The notes below the pieces were generated by a model, which searched no databases, was not told the DNA's origin, and saw only the letters and a list, made by a program, of their open reading frames with translations. From positions 1 through 64,000 of the forward strand of contig NZ_AUXT01000197.1 in NCBI RefSeq assembly GCF_001625595.1: 64,000 nt of DNA, given 5' to 3'. Every line of letters starts with the position of its first letter. The stretch's first letter is position 1. This DNA comes from Pseudoalteromonas luteoviolacea NCIMB 1942. GTDB lineage: Bacteria; Pseudomonadota; Gammaproteobacteria; Enterobacterales; Alteromonadaceae. The translations under genes and the position numbers were made by a program. Below are positions 44,655-53,741 of the stretch, piece by piece.

Positions 44655-45784
44655 TACAGGTCGAAATCACCAAAGTCTGACGCACTTACTTCTGAATCAA
44701 TTTGACCAACTAGGTATGAGCTGATTTCAGCTTCTTGCGGAGCAACCTGAACATTGTCAGAAACCAACCAAGCGTTAATCCATGGAATAGGATTACTTTT
44801 ACTTTCGAATTGAGTAGGTAAACCAACAGCGGCCATACGTACATTTGTGATGTACTCTACGTATTGGCACAAAATATCTTTGTTAAGGCCAATCATAGAA
44901 CCGTCTTTGAATAGGTATTCTGCCCATTCTTTTTCTTGCTCCGCAGCTTCTACGAACATTTGAATCGCTTCTTCTTCACATTGCGCAGCAACTATAGACA
45001 TCTCAGGGTCGTCTTTGCCTTCTTGCATGATATTCAGCATGTGCTGAGTGCCAGAAAGGTGAAGAGCTTCATCTCGTGCGATTAGCTTGATGATTTTTGC
45101 GTTACCTTCCATCAGCTCGCGCTCTGCAAAAGCAAATGAGCATGCAAAACTCACGTAGAAACGAATCGCTTCTAAAATGTTTACTGACATAATGCATAGG
45201 TAAAGCAGCTTTTTCAGTTCAAACAGGCTAATGTGAACCGTCTCGCCGTTAATCTCATGTTTGCCTTCGCCATACATGTTGTAAATAGATACTTTCTCGA
45301 TTAACTCATCATAATATTTAGTTACAGAGTCGGCGCGTTCACTGATTTTCTCGTTCTCAACGATGTCATCGAAAATAAGTTCTGGCTGTTTAGTTACATT
45401 ACGAATGATATGCGTGTATGAACGGCTGTGTATTGTTTCACTGAATGCCCACGTTTCAATCCAAGTTTCTAGCTCAGGGATTGATACGATAGGAAGTAAT
45501 GCAACATTAGGTGAACGACCTTGAACACTATCTAGCAGTGTTTGATATTTCAAGTTGCTAAGGAAAATATGCTTCTCATGTTCAGGTAGCGCCTGAAAAT
45601 CTAACCTGTCTTTACTTACATCGACTTCTTCAGGACGCCAAAAGAAAGATAACTGTTTTTCAATTAGCTTCTCAAATATTGGGTATTTCTGCTGATCATA
45701 GCGAGATACATTAACAGATTGGCCAAAAAACATTGGCTCTTTTAGTTGATCATTATGTTTTCTGTTAAACGTAGAATACGACAT
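44654..45784 (-). CDS. nrdB: Ribonucleoside-diphosphate reductase, class Ia beta subunit
   Basis: This 376-residue protein has the same length as E. coli NrdB. It holds the diiron-tyrosyl radical cofactor that starts reduction of ribonucleotides to deoxyribonucleotides. The metal ligands and radical site are visible: Asp85, Glu116, His119 and radical Tyr123 in FSETIHSRSYTHIIRN, plus later Glu/His residues in the IARDEALHLSGTQ segment. The C-terminus (VSASDFGDFDL) is the tail that binds NrdA. The operon continues into yfaE. Unlike the usual nrdA-nrdB-yfaE order, no nrdA lies upstream within 650 bp. Confidence 0.96.
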   Translation of the reverse strand: MSYSTFNRKHNDQLKEPMFFGQSVNVSRYDQQKYPIFEKLIEKQLSFFWRPEEVDVSKDRLDFQALPEHEKHIFLSNLKYQTLLDSVQGRSPNVALLPIVSIPELETWIETWAFSETIHSRSYTHIIRNVTKQPELIFDDIVENEKISERADSVTKYYDELIEKVSIYNMYGEGKHEINGETVHISLFELKKLLYLCIMSVNILEAIRFYVSFACSFAFAERELMEGNAKIIKLIARDEALHLSGTQHMLNIMQEGKDDPEMSIVAAQCEEEAIQMFVEAAEQEKEWAEYLFKDGSMIGLNKDILCQYVEYITNVRMAAVGLPTQFESKSNPIPWINAWLVSDNVQVAPQEAEISSYLVGQIDSEVSASDFGDFDL

Positions 45785-46437
45785 AAATAATACTCGATAC
45801 CAAAAAATAGCGGAGTCTAAACGACTGAACCGCTGGAAAGTTTACAATTTATCATGACACAAAGTGCTAAAACAGAGCTTTATAACCCCTCTACAGGGAC
45901 AACGAAATTTGCTCCGTTACACTTGATGTCATTAAACCCAGAGCGTGTGTTTCAGTATACGAATGTATCACAGAATTCGATTCCACACCGCAAATAAATT
46001 TTTTAGAATTACGTGCTAACCGTCTTGACAAACTCCTCTAAATATCAAAGTTCCCAGTTCTGCTTATCATGAGGGAATGTTATTTTAAGCTATAATTACA
46101 ACAGGTTAGTCAAGCTTGCGTTAGTTTCTAAAGACCTTGTCTTTGAGCTGAAAATATAACTAAACGCAGCGATATGCTTTATGCGATTTGAATTTTTTGA
46201 TGTAGATTTAAACAGCTTAGCCAAAGTTTTCAAGTAATCGACTATTTGACCGAAAAACAAAAAACTTTATGCACTTTGTCTTTTATCATTCAAGCCAAAG
46301 GAAATGAAAATATGGTAAATCGGCGTACTCAATCTGTAGACAAAATTGTGTTCTTCAACGAAAGGGTTAAGCTTGAACAACTTTGGTGAAAAAGCCAATA
46401 AGTTTGAATTGGGTAGCGAGCAAATGCACAAGAACCG
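45785..46437. other. 653-bp gap where nrdA would be expected; no clear gene
   Basis: No NrdA sequence was recognised in any frame. A 47-codon open frame at 45854-45997 (starting MTQSAKTELYNPS) has no clear RBS and no recognised product. The right part is AT-rich and precedes the DUF1963 gene without a visible promoter motif. The nrdB promoter should lie at the left end. Confidence 0.5.
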
Positions 46438-47115
46438 ATGCATATATGGAGTAGCAAATTCGCAGGTAAACCATATTGGCCAAAGGATAAGACCTATCCA
46501 TGTAATAAGAATGCGGAGCCTTTAGTTTTACTGGCACAAATTAATTTTGAGGAGGTGCCAGCTTTGGAGGGCTATCCAACTCAAGGGATCTTGCAGTTCT
46601 TTGTTGAGGATGACGATGAAATGTTCGGGATGGGTTATGATGTCGGAGTAGATGAGGCCATTGAACAGGCTTATGGTTATCGCGTTATTTACCATAAAGA
46701 GATCGTTAAAGACGTGTCATTTCTAGAAAAGGGGCTACCTTGTGCAGCTTTAGATTCGGACTTTCCAATTGCGAATGAATACTCATTGCAGTTTGAATCG
46801 CCGACTGACTATCGATTTGAGAAGATCTGCGGTGACGTCTTTGAAATGGATGAATCAGTAGGTGAGTATCTTTACGATAATTTTGAGAGCATGGGCTCAA
46901 AAATTGGTGGATATGCGCACTTTATACAAGAGGATCCTAGGGGGTATGAAAAGCCAGGCGAGAATTGGGTCTTGTTATTTCAGCTAGATAGTGAGGATGA
47001 TGAAGGTGTAGAGGTTATGTGGGGAGATTGTGGTGTCGCGAACTTCTTCGTCGAGCCAAAAGCTTTACAAAAACTGGACTTCTCTAGAGTTTGGTACACT
47101 TGGGATTGCAGTTGA
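46438..47115 (+). CDS. DUF1963 (YwqG-like) protein, possibly shortened N-terminus
   Basis: This is a 225-residue protein of the YwqG/DUF1963 family. Visible family features are SSKFAGKPYWPKD, PLVLLAQINFEEVP, GILQFFVEDDDE near the start, GYAHFIQEDPR in the middle (usual form 'GG.p...Q.dpR'), then NWVLLFQLDSE and GDCGVANFFVEP at the end. Function is unknown. A TAG stop lies 24 bp upstream in frame, so the protein cannot start earlier. It begins directly at the FGGkP motif, which in longer homologues is preceded by about 30-40 residues. It may be slightly truncated. It stands alone and is convergent with the following lipoprotein gene. Confidence 0.72.
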   Translation: MHIWSSKFAGKPYWPKDKTYPCNKNAEPLVLLAQINFEEVPALEGYPTQGILQFFVEDDDEMFGMGYDVGVDEAIEQAYGYRVIYHKEIVKDVSFLEKGLPCAALDSDFPIANEYSLQFESPTDYRFEKICGDVFEMDESVGEYLYDNFESMGSKIGGYAHFIQEDPRGYEKPGENWVLLFQLDSEDDEGVEVMWGDCGVANFFVEPKALQKLDFSRVWYTWDCS

Positions 47116-47120
47116 ACAGA

Positions 47121-47154
47121 AAAAATTGGTTGGGTCAGAAGCTGTGACCCAACC
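47121..47154 (-). terminator. Terminator of the large lipoprotein gene
   Basis: GGTTGGGTCA / TGACCCAACC forms a 10-bp stem. On the minus strand it is followed by AATTTTTT. It is placed to end the gene at 47172-49130, and may also stop the convergent DUF1963 transcript. Confidence 0.75.
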
Positions 47155-47171
47155 TTGTTGTATAGCTAACG

Positions 47172-49130
47172 TTAACTTCCTCCGCCTGTTACGGGTTGAA
47201 CAGTAACGCTAACTTCAACCCCTTCATTTTGATTGCTATAAACTATCATTTTGATGGTTTGTAGGTCACTGTTTAAGAATATTCTAATGGATGGCCCACT
47301 GTCATCACTACCGTAGTTAATTTGCACTCTGGGCTCTTCAGTAATATTTCGTCTGTCAAATATTGCGACTATATCACTCGGCGCAAAACTGACACCTGAG
47401 TCAAAGTCAACTGTACCATTTTTGTCAATTATCACAGTGCCTCTGCTATGACCATCACCTGTTACTGTATATGTACCTCCAAGCGCTGATACAAGCTCTA
47501 GGTTAGGTATTTCACCGCCACTAGCTTGCTCTACAAATTGACCCAGTAAACCACCGCCAATAGCAAACAAATTCACTTCATGGAGTTTACCATCTAGCAC
47601 AGCCACCGAATATTTGAATCCGTTTGCTTCGTCACTATAGTTATATTCGTCACCCATTTTATCGAATCCATCTATGGTAATTTCATCTCCATTTGATGCG
47701 TCGGGAGCTACATTAATAAATAGCTTGCCAGAGCCAGAGAAGGTAAACATTACTTTTTGACCGTCGGTATATGATGAACCACTTTCGGTTAAGTTAAAGG
47801 TCAGCGTGAATATCTTGCCGCTTAACGCATCGGGTAACATATCGTCATTTGAAGAGTCATCATCAGATGAATCATCATCTGTAAATCCAGGTGTCCATGT
47901 ATAGGTTAGGTCCGCCGTAACGGTGACACCAGAAGTGGAGAATGAGTACTTGACACTTACCACTACTTTCTCGCTACTGGCACTGACTAATTCAAACTCA
48001 AGATTAGTGACCGTAATGCCTTGTGACTCAACCTGTGTTTTTATCTGTTGCTCAATGGCATTAATATCTTCAGGGTTTGGAGCGGGTACATTATTCACCG
48101 AAATAGCGGGAAGTTCAGTCGTGATACCAGCAGTGGTAGTAGTACCTGTGATCGTTAAAGTGGCACTGGTATCATCATTACCTTGATCATCGTCATCATC
48201 GGGTAAAAAACCATCAGGGATGAAATCAAAGTTCAAATCATCTAAATTCAGCCCGTCTAGAATTTCCTCTAAACCTTCCAACGTCTTCTTAATTTCGTTA
48301 AGAAGAAACGTGCTATTGATGTCACTTGCTAAATCGGCTACTCCAAAGCTGTTTGCGTATTTGGTAATTTGAGCTGACAAGTCGCTAATAAATGAGTCTG
48401 CATTGTAAATAGGGCTCTGGAAGGCTTTGTCACCTACTTTGCCATCAAGCGCATTATCTAAAAAGTCTGCTTTGAGACTGTTTAATATTGCCAGAGCTGG
48501 GTTATCTTGAGATGCGCCTAGCTTTGCCAGCGCTGCGAGCGTGACCGCATATATACCACCTTGGTCATTATTTACGGACCCTTCAACATTTTCGGAGATG
48601 AGTTGTGGCGCTTGTAAGATACTTTCTAGGGCTGGGGCCAACGCTTTTCGAATTTGCTCATTGACAGCATTCACGGCACTTGCATCAGTGACATTAGCCG
48701 ACAAAATCGAGTTTGCAGCAATTTCTGTGAGCGTGGTTACGCCAACTTGGCTTTGCAGATTAGATACAATGGCACGAAGTTTAGTATCTGAGGGTAAAGG
48801 TAAGAACGTTGCCTTTGCTTCGTCAAAATACTCAGATCCACTGGTTGGGACAACCTCTACCACAAACGGACCTGTTGTTCCTGCTGGAACTGTAATGGTG
48901 GCACTTCCGGTGTCGCCAGTGCTGCCAGTAGCACCTGCTACCGGTTGATTATTGCTAAGCGTAAGTATTTGAATATTTGCATTTTTGATCAACCCCAAAG
49001 AAGGGGTTACTGTGATTTGTGTATCTTGCTGCGTTGGAACAGGGTCATCATCGTCATTGTCTAAACAGCCAGGCAATGACAAAAGCGCTAAACCCAACAC
49101 AAGATATTGTAATGGTTTATTGAATTTCAT
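47172..49130 (-). CDS. Large acidic lipoprotein, unknown function
   Basis: This is a 652-residue protein with a lipoprotein signal (lipobox LPGC, Cys22), then an Asp-rich stretch (LDNDDDDP). Residues about 40-110 look like a beta-sandwich (carboxypeptidase-regulatory-like, with GATGSTGDTGSATITVPAG). A helical Asn/Asp-rich region follows (about 115-300). Two further Asp-rich linkers lie near 306-318 and 415-428 (DDDDDQGND, DDDSSDDDSSND). The C-terminal third is beta-rich and ends in VTVQPVTGGGS. It carries the signs of an outer-membrane or surface lipoprotein. I do not recognise a named family. The acidic linkers could bind calcium. It appears monocistronic. Confidence 0.8.
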   Translation of the reverse strand: MKFNKPLQYLVLGLALLSLPGCLDNDDDDPVPTQQDTQITVTPSLGLIKNANIQILTLSNNQPVAGATGSTGDTGSATITVPAGTTGPFVVEVVPTSGSEYFDEAKATFLPLPSDTKLRAIVSNLQSQVGVTTLTEIAANSILSANVTDASAVNAVNEQIRKALAPALESILQAPQLISENVEGSVNNDQGGIYAVTLAALAKLGASQDNPALAILNSLKADFLDNALDGKVGDKAFQSPIYNADSFISDLSAQITKYANSFGVADLASDINSTFLLNEIKKTLEGLEEILDGLNLDDLNFDFIPDGFLPDDDDDQGNDDTSATLTITGTTTTAGITTELPAISVNNVPAPNPEDINAIEQQIKTQVESQGITVTNLEFELVSASSEKVVVSVKYSFSTSGVTVTADLTYTWTPGFTDDDSSDDDSSNDDMLPDALSGKIFTLTFNLTESGSSYTDGQKVMFTFSGSGKLFINVAPDASNGDEITIDGFDKMGDEYNYSDEANGFKYSVAVLDGKLHEVNLFAIGGGLLGQFVEQASGGEIPNLELVSALGGTYTVTGDGHSRGTVIIDKNGTVDFDSGVSFAPSDIVAIFDRRNITEEPRVQINYGSDDSGPSIRIFLNSDLQTIKMIVYSNQNEGVEVSVTVQPVTGGGS

Positions 49131-49411
49131 AGCACATGCCTACAAGGTTAACTTAAACTGTTTTGCTATTACATCCAAACAACCCGCTCAATCCTTGTGA
49201 TTTATTTGATAATACGTTTTCAAAAGCGCTGTGCTAGCATTCGACACATATCTTAAGTTCTTCCGACCATGTTGAAAATGCAGGAGCGAATAGCATAGTA
49301 GAATGTAGACTAAATTTGAGGTATTTGTAGGTTAAATTGACCAAAGTGATTATATTTGAAAATGTATTTTAATGATAAAAACCCGACAAAACGAGTTTGT
49401 ATCCGAGCGAA

Positions 49412-49876
49412 TTAAAGTGTGTCAATGCGGTCTACGACAACATCTCTATCCGATAATTTGCATTTATTTTGTGATATCACAAGTTTATCTATGTACCTGC
49501 CCGAAAGCAACTTGGTGCCATCGGTGGCCATTTTGTCTTTCATGAACAAGATGAAGTTTGAGGTAGCACTTAATTGGCCCTCAGAAGACATATAAACTTC
49601 GCTTGAAGTTAACAAATGGACAGACTTGTTTTTTGCTCTTGCGGATTCAAATCTATCAGCAAGCTCTTGGCTTCCGTTTAATTGTATACCGAGCCGCTCA
49701 ACTCTGAATGCGGCGTCAGCCGTAAACAGATCCACATACTGTGCAGTCGTTCCCTTGTCTCTTACCTCTGTATATTTATAGAGTGTATCCTCACATAGTT
49801 TTTTGGTATTTTCGTTTATAGTTGAGGTGGCGCTACAACCGGCCAAGAGTACTAGAGGCAGCAGTAAGTATTTCAT
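49412..49876 (-). CDS. Lipoprotein with NTF2/SnoaL-like fold (putative)
   Basis: This is a 154-residue protein with a lipobox (LLAGCSAT, Cys15). The rest shows the alpha-plus-beta pattern of SnoaL/NTF2-like proteins: an N-terminal helix ending in YKYTEVRDKGTTAQYVDLFTADAAFRV, the helix ELADRFESAR, and strands such as GQLSATSNFILFMKD and LSGRYIDKLVIS. Such proteins bind small ligands or act as enzymes. No catalytic residues can be assigned. Two Cys (CEDT and NKCKL) may form a disulfide. It is 38 bp downstream of a small membrane protein gene on the same strand. Confidence 0.68.
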   Translation of the reverse strand: MKYLLLPLVLLAGCSATSTINENTKKLCEDTLYKYTEVRDKGTTAQYVDLFTADAAFRVERLGIQLNGSQELADRFESARAKNKSVHLLTSSEVYMSSEGQLSATSNFILFMKDKMATDGTKLLSGRYIDKLVISQNKCKLSDRDVVVDRIDTL

Positions 49877-49914
49877 TGTGGATCCTTGATATGTAAATGG
49901 CTTCCAGAATTGGC

Positions 49915-50112
49915 TTATTTTTGAGTGTGTTTGTTTTTCTTTTTGTTAAGTATAAATCTAGATGCAAGTGCGTAGACAATGTAAACCAAAATCAAAGAGT
50001 TCCCAAGCACTAAGATATCTTTGTCATCTGTAGACAGCCACAAAAACGCGAGTGCCGCGATTGCGATAGTCAAGTGGGTTACTAAAGGATTCGTTTTACT
50101 CTTTTTGTTCAT
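49915..50112 (-). CDS. Small two-TM membrane protein, unknown
   Basis: This is a 65-residue protein with two hydrophobic segments (about 10-27, LTIAIAALAFLWLS, and 33-55, LVLGNSLILVYIVYALASRF) and strongly basic ends (MNKKSK, NKKKNKHTQK). The positive ends suggest both termini are inside. It is not recognised. It lies upstream of a lipoprotein gene on the same strand and may be co-transcribed. The start is supported only by weak upstream purines (GTCTGTAATG), so confidence is limited. Confidence 0.5.
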   Translation of the reverse strand: MNKKSKTNPLVTHLTIAIAALAFLWLSTDDKDILVLGNSLILVYIVYALASRFILNKKKNKHTQK

Positions 50113-50351
50113 TACAGACCTACATTAAGTTTGGATTAGCCATTATAAAGTGAATCTCTACCTTTAACCAGAACAACCACACAACCAACCGTAATTCAGT
50201 TGTAATTCTATTATACGTATAACTTAAGACTAGAGATTAGCTGGGCATTGATATCGAAATATTCTAAAAACATTGACCTAGAATAAATGCGTAAAAGGTT
50301 GGTACGTTAGAATTTTAGCAATTCGTAGGGAAACATATTTAACAGTTTATA

Positions 50352-51929
50352 GTGAAAGCCAAAATAAAAAACTCGATGAAAAAAGCCTTTCGAGTTGATT
50401 TGAAGAAGCTGATATTAGCTTTAGCAACATGCGGTGTATTATTGACATCTGTCAATACGCTTTTCGCAAGCTATCAGGTACATCGAAATGCTTTCATTAA
50501 GGATACTCTACATGCCAATCAGGTATATGCAGCTAAGCTTGCGCAGGTGACTGAATTGTTTTTACAGTCCGTAAATAGTCAGTTAAATGTCAGTGCATAT
50601 CAAATATCAAAGCGGCTCGATGACCTGCCTGAGGTTAATCGAGAGTTGGAGCGATTGTTAAACCAAACAAACAGTTTTGATTCCTTGATGGTCGTAAACC
50701 CTCAGGGGCAAATAGTGGCCGTTAAACCTGACCTTAATGTTCTCGGAAAATCAATTTCTTTCGCGCAGCTTCAGAAAGTCAAACAGCAAAAGCCCATCGT
50801 TTTAGATCCGCGTATGTCCCCAGCAGGTAACTTGATGGTGAGTCCGACTTACCCGATCACATCTTCCGAAGGTGAGTACATGGGATTCGTCGCTGGCGGC
50901 ATTTACTTGCAGGGTAAGACCATTCTAAATCGGCTATTAGGCAGGCACCATCATGAAGACGGCTCATATTTGTATGTTGTTGATGGGCAGTCACAAATAC
51001 TCTATCACGCTGACGAAAACAGAATTGGAGAACGAGTTTACGGTAATGAAGTTGTCGAAAAGGTCTTAAAAGGGCACACAGGTGCATCCGAGATAGTAAA
51101 TAGTGCAGGTATTCAGATGATAGCAGGCTTTGCGCCGATCCCAATGACAGGTTGGGGAGTAGTTAGTCAACGACCTATATCATCAATACTGAATGAATTA
51201 GGAGCTACACATAGAGTGGTCATATACTCGAGCATCCCTCTTACTTTACTAATATTGGCATTAACACTGGTTGCGGGTGTACAAATCGCTAAGCCGCTTA
51301 CGCTGTTAGCTAAGCAGCTTGCAACTTTTAATAGTAAACAAACGGATGCGACGCGCATTTTTGCTTGGTACTTCGAGGCCGCACATCTCAAACATACACT
51401 GTTACAAAGTAATCGTTCAGTCAGGCGCGTCATCAAAGCGCTTGATACTGATCGCAAAACAGACAAGCTTACTTCTTTGCACAATCGTTTATCTCTTGAG
51501 CATTGGTTAGGAAGTGCTATTCGTGGTGAACTCGGCTTATCTGTGTTGGCGATAGATATTGATCATTTTAAAAGCATCAATGATATATACGGACATAGCG
51601 CCGGAGATAGCGTTTTGAAAGAGTTAGCGGCATTGATGATGTGTAATGCAAGGTCGGATGATTTTATCTGTCGGGCCGGTGGGGAGGAGTTTCTTATGTT
51701 CTTGCCAAAAATAGTCTTGAATGAAGCGATGTGCATTGCGGAAAGGCTTAGAAAACAAGTATTTGAGTATACTATGCCCCAAGGTATAAAAATTACGGTA
51801 TCTATAGGTGTATCTCATTGGCAACGTGGCACCACAACGATAGAGCAGACAATAGAGCTTGCCGACAAAGCACTGTACCGAGCAAAACAGACAGGTAGAA
51901 ACAGAAGCTGTTGCATAGACAGTGTTTAA
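50352..51929 (+). CDS. Diguanylate cyclase with periplasmic Cache sensor
   Basis: This is a 525-residue membrane protein. One membrane segment near residues 18-38 and another near 292-314 flank a double-Cache-type ligand-binding domain (with ERLLNQTNSFDSLMVVNPQG and YLYVVDGQSQILYHADE). After a short linker the GGDEF domain (about 365-520) has the active site AGGEEFLMF and the allosteric I-site RSDD five residues before it, so c-di-GMP synthesis with product inhibition is expected. The signature DKLTSLHNRLSLEHWL and FKSINDIYGHSAGD are also present. The start is a GTG at 50352 without a strong RBS; an ATG at 50376 is equally possible. It is monocistronic. Confidence 0.88.
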   Translation: MKAKIKNSMKKAFRVDLKKLILALATCGVLLTSVNTLFASYQVHRNAFIKDTLHANQVYAAKLAQVTELFLQSVNSQLNVSAYQISKRLDDLPEVNRELERLLNQTNSFDSLMVVNPQGQIVAVKPDLNVLGKSISFAQLQKVKQQKPIVLDPRMSPAGNLMVSPTYPITSSEGEYMGFVAGGIYLQGKTILNRLLGRHHHEDGSYLYVVDGQSQILYHADENRIGERVYGNEVVEKVLKGHTGASEIVNSAGIQMIAGFAPIPMTGWGVVSQRPISSILNELGATHRVVIYSSIPLTLLILALTLVAGVQIAKPLTLLAKQLATFNSKQTDATRIFAWYFEAAHLKHTLLQSNRSVRRVIKALDTDRKTDKLTSLHNRLSLEHWLGSAIRGELGLSVLAIDIDHFKSINDIYGHSAGDSVLKELAALMMCNARSDDFICRAGGEEFLMFLPKIVLNEAMCIAERLRKQVFEYTMPQGIKITVSIGVSHWQRGTTTIEQTIELADKALYRAKQTGRNRSCCIDSV

Positions 51930-52050
51930 TCGTATTTTTTGCGCGATAAAACGCATTTCATTTACAATCTTTTAGCTTAAGCAATGATCTTTGTCGTAAA
52001 TGTGGGTAATATGCGCGCCAAACTACAATATTATTAATTTGGAGCAGTAA

Positions 52051-53457
52051 ATGGGACAACAGTTGAAAGTGCCACACACGCTCGTGCTATTACTTGGCAT
52101 GATGGTGGTTGCGCTACTTGCTACTTGGGTAGTGCCGCAAGGATTTTTTGAGACAAGTGTTACAGACAGCGGCCGCAAAATGGTTGTTGCTGGCACTTAT
52201 CAGTTAGTCGAACACAAAGAGTACCTTACCCCTTGGGACTTACTAACTTCCATTCCCAAAGCTTTTGCTCAAGCTCAAGATGTAATCTTCTTTGTTCTTA
52301 TTGTAGGTGGTGTGCTGAGTATTGCGCGTGCAACTGGTACAGTTGATGCGCTTATTGGTAGAATGCTAGAGAAGCATGGTACTAAGCCGCAGCGACTTAT
52401 TTTTATGGTTGTATTTTGCTTTGCGTTGGCATCAAGCACCATAGGCACAGCGGGTGAGTATATTCCATTTGTTTTGATACTCGTGGCGTTATGTAAGGCG
52501 ATGAAGCTAGATGCAATGACGGCTGTTGGTATGATTGTGGCAGGTTATGGCATTGGATATGGTGTTTCAGCATTTAACCCTTTTACAGTCCTAATAGCGC
52601 AGCAAATCGCAGATATCCCAGTTTATTCAGGTATTGAGCTTCGCTTAGCAATATTCATCCCATTTGTGCTTATTGGCTTTCATCATGTGTGGAGCTACGC
52701 TAAAAAGGTTGCACAAGACCCAAGCAAATCAATGATGATTGGTGTCCCTTGTCCACTAGAGGGTCAAGCAAAACCAAATTATCCAAAATTGAACAAGCGC
52801 CATCAGACTATTTTGTTCAGTTTTATCGTAACGCTATGTATCGCAGTTTGGGGTATCGCGACAAAAGGTTGGTACCTGTATGAATTAGGTGGATTGTTTG
52901 TCGCTTGGGGTGTCGTAATTGCAATTTTAGGTAAATTGTCAGCAGACGAAACAGCTGAACGCTTTATTGAAGGTGTATCTGAGTTAGTTACAACTGCTGT
53001 GCTGATTGGTGTCGCCAGAGGTATCGCTTTAATCCTTGAAGATGGCCAAATTCTGCATACATTGGTGTATGGGATGTCTTCACCGTTATCACTCGTAGCT
53101 GCCGAAATTTCAGCGGTAGGCATGCTAGTGATTCAAACCTTCTTAAATACATTCATTCCTTCAGGCTCTGGTCAAGCATACGTGACAATGCCTTTAATGG
53201 TACCTGTTGGTGATTTAGTAGGTGTACCTCGTCAAGTAGCAGTACTTGCTTATCAGTTTGGTGATGGCTTCTCAAATATGATCATCCCGACTAACGCAGT
53301 ATTAATGGGTATTTTAGGTATGGCTGGTGTACCTTATACGCATTGGTTCCGTTTCTGTTTACCTTTAATCGGTAAATTACTGTTGGCTGCATCTATTGTT
53401 TTGGTACTCGCAGTTAGTTTCGGTTATGGGTTAGATGTACAACCTATTATTGAATAA
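52051..53457 (+). CDS. YfcC-family (DcuC/AbgT-like) membrane transporter
   Basis: This is a 468-residue inner-membrane carrier with about 12 segments in two related halves. The N-terminus (KVPHTLVLLLGMMVVALLAT) and the sequence IFFVLIVGGVLSIARATGTVDALIGRML are typical of the YfcC group, which includes basic amino acid and C4-dicarboxylate transporters. Repeated-half motifs are YGIGYGVSAFNPFTVLIAQ and TFIPSGSGQAYVTMPLMVP, the latter matching the second-half signature. The substrate is not clear. The ATG has GGAG upstream. A strong terminator follows. No catabolic gene is adjacent. Confidence 0.85.
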   Translation: MGQQLKVPHTLVLLLGMMVVALLATWVVPQGFFETSVTDSGRKMVVAGTYQLVEHKEYLTPWDLLTSIPKAFAQAQDVIFFVLIVGGVLSIARATGTVDALIGRMLEKHGTKPQRLIFMVVFCFALASSTIGTAGEYIPFVLILVALCKAMKLDAMTAVGMIVAGYGIGYGVSAFNPFTVLIAQQIADIPVYSGIELRLAIFIPFVLIGFHHVWSYAKKVAQDPSKSMMIGVPCPLEGQAKPNYPKLNKRHQTILFSFIVTLCIAVWGIATKGWYLYELGGLFVAWGVVIAILGKLSADETAERFIEGVSELVTTAVLIGVARGIALILEDGQILHTLVYGMSSPLSLVAAEISAVGMLVIQTFLNTFIPSGSGQAYVTMPLMVPVGDLVGVPRQVAVLAYQFGDGFSNMIIPTNAVLMGILGMAGVPYTHWFRFCLPLIGKLLLAASIVLVLAVSFGYGLDVQPIIE

Positions 53458-53475
53458 ATAGAAACTGTATATTTA

Positions 53476-53506
53476 TAAAAAAGCCGTCGTTTAGACGGCT
53501 TTTTTA
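53476..53506 (+). terminator. Rho-independent terminator of the YfcC-type carrier gene
   Basis: It has a stem (AAAAAGCCGTC / GACGGCTTTTT) with a GTTTA loop and flanking A and T runs, so it may be bidirectional. Confidence 0.9.
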
Positions 53507-53741
53507 TTTAAAACATAATCATAGCGATCCGCTTTCCGCTGTGCAATTAGTGATTATAATACAACAAAAGTACAGGTGCATGCTCTTTGGGCGTAGCTTA
53601 TTTCATCTATATATTTGCTATTACTTATTGATATTTTATTGATCTACCTTCATATTTATATTCGGCAATAAAACTAATATTGAAATTTATATTATTTTCC
53701 GTTCATAGTAATAACTATAATTATTAAAAGATTGTTAAACG

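Noticed and set aside
45854..45997. 47-codon open frame upstream of nrdB
   Set aside because: It has no RBS, no recognised domain and no neighbour to support it; kept only as a note in the gap entry.
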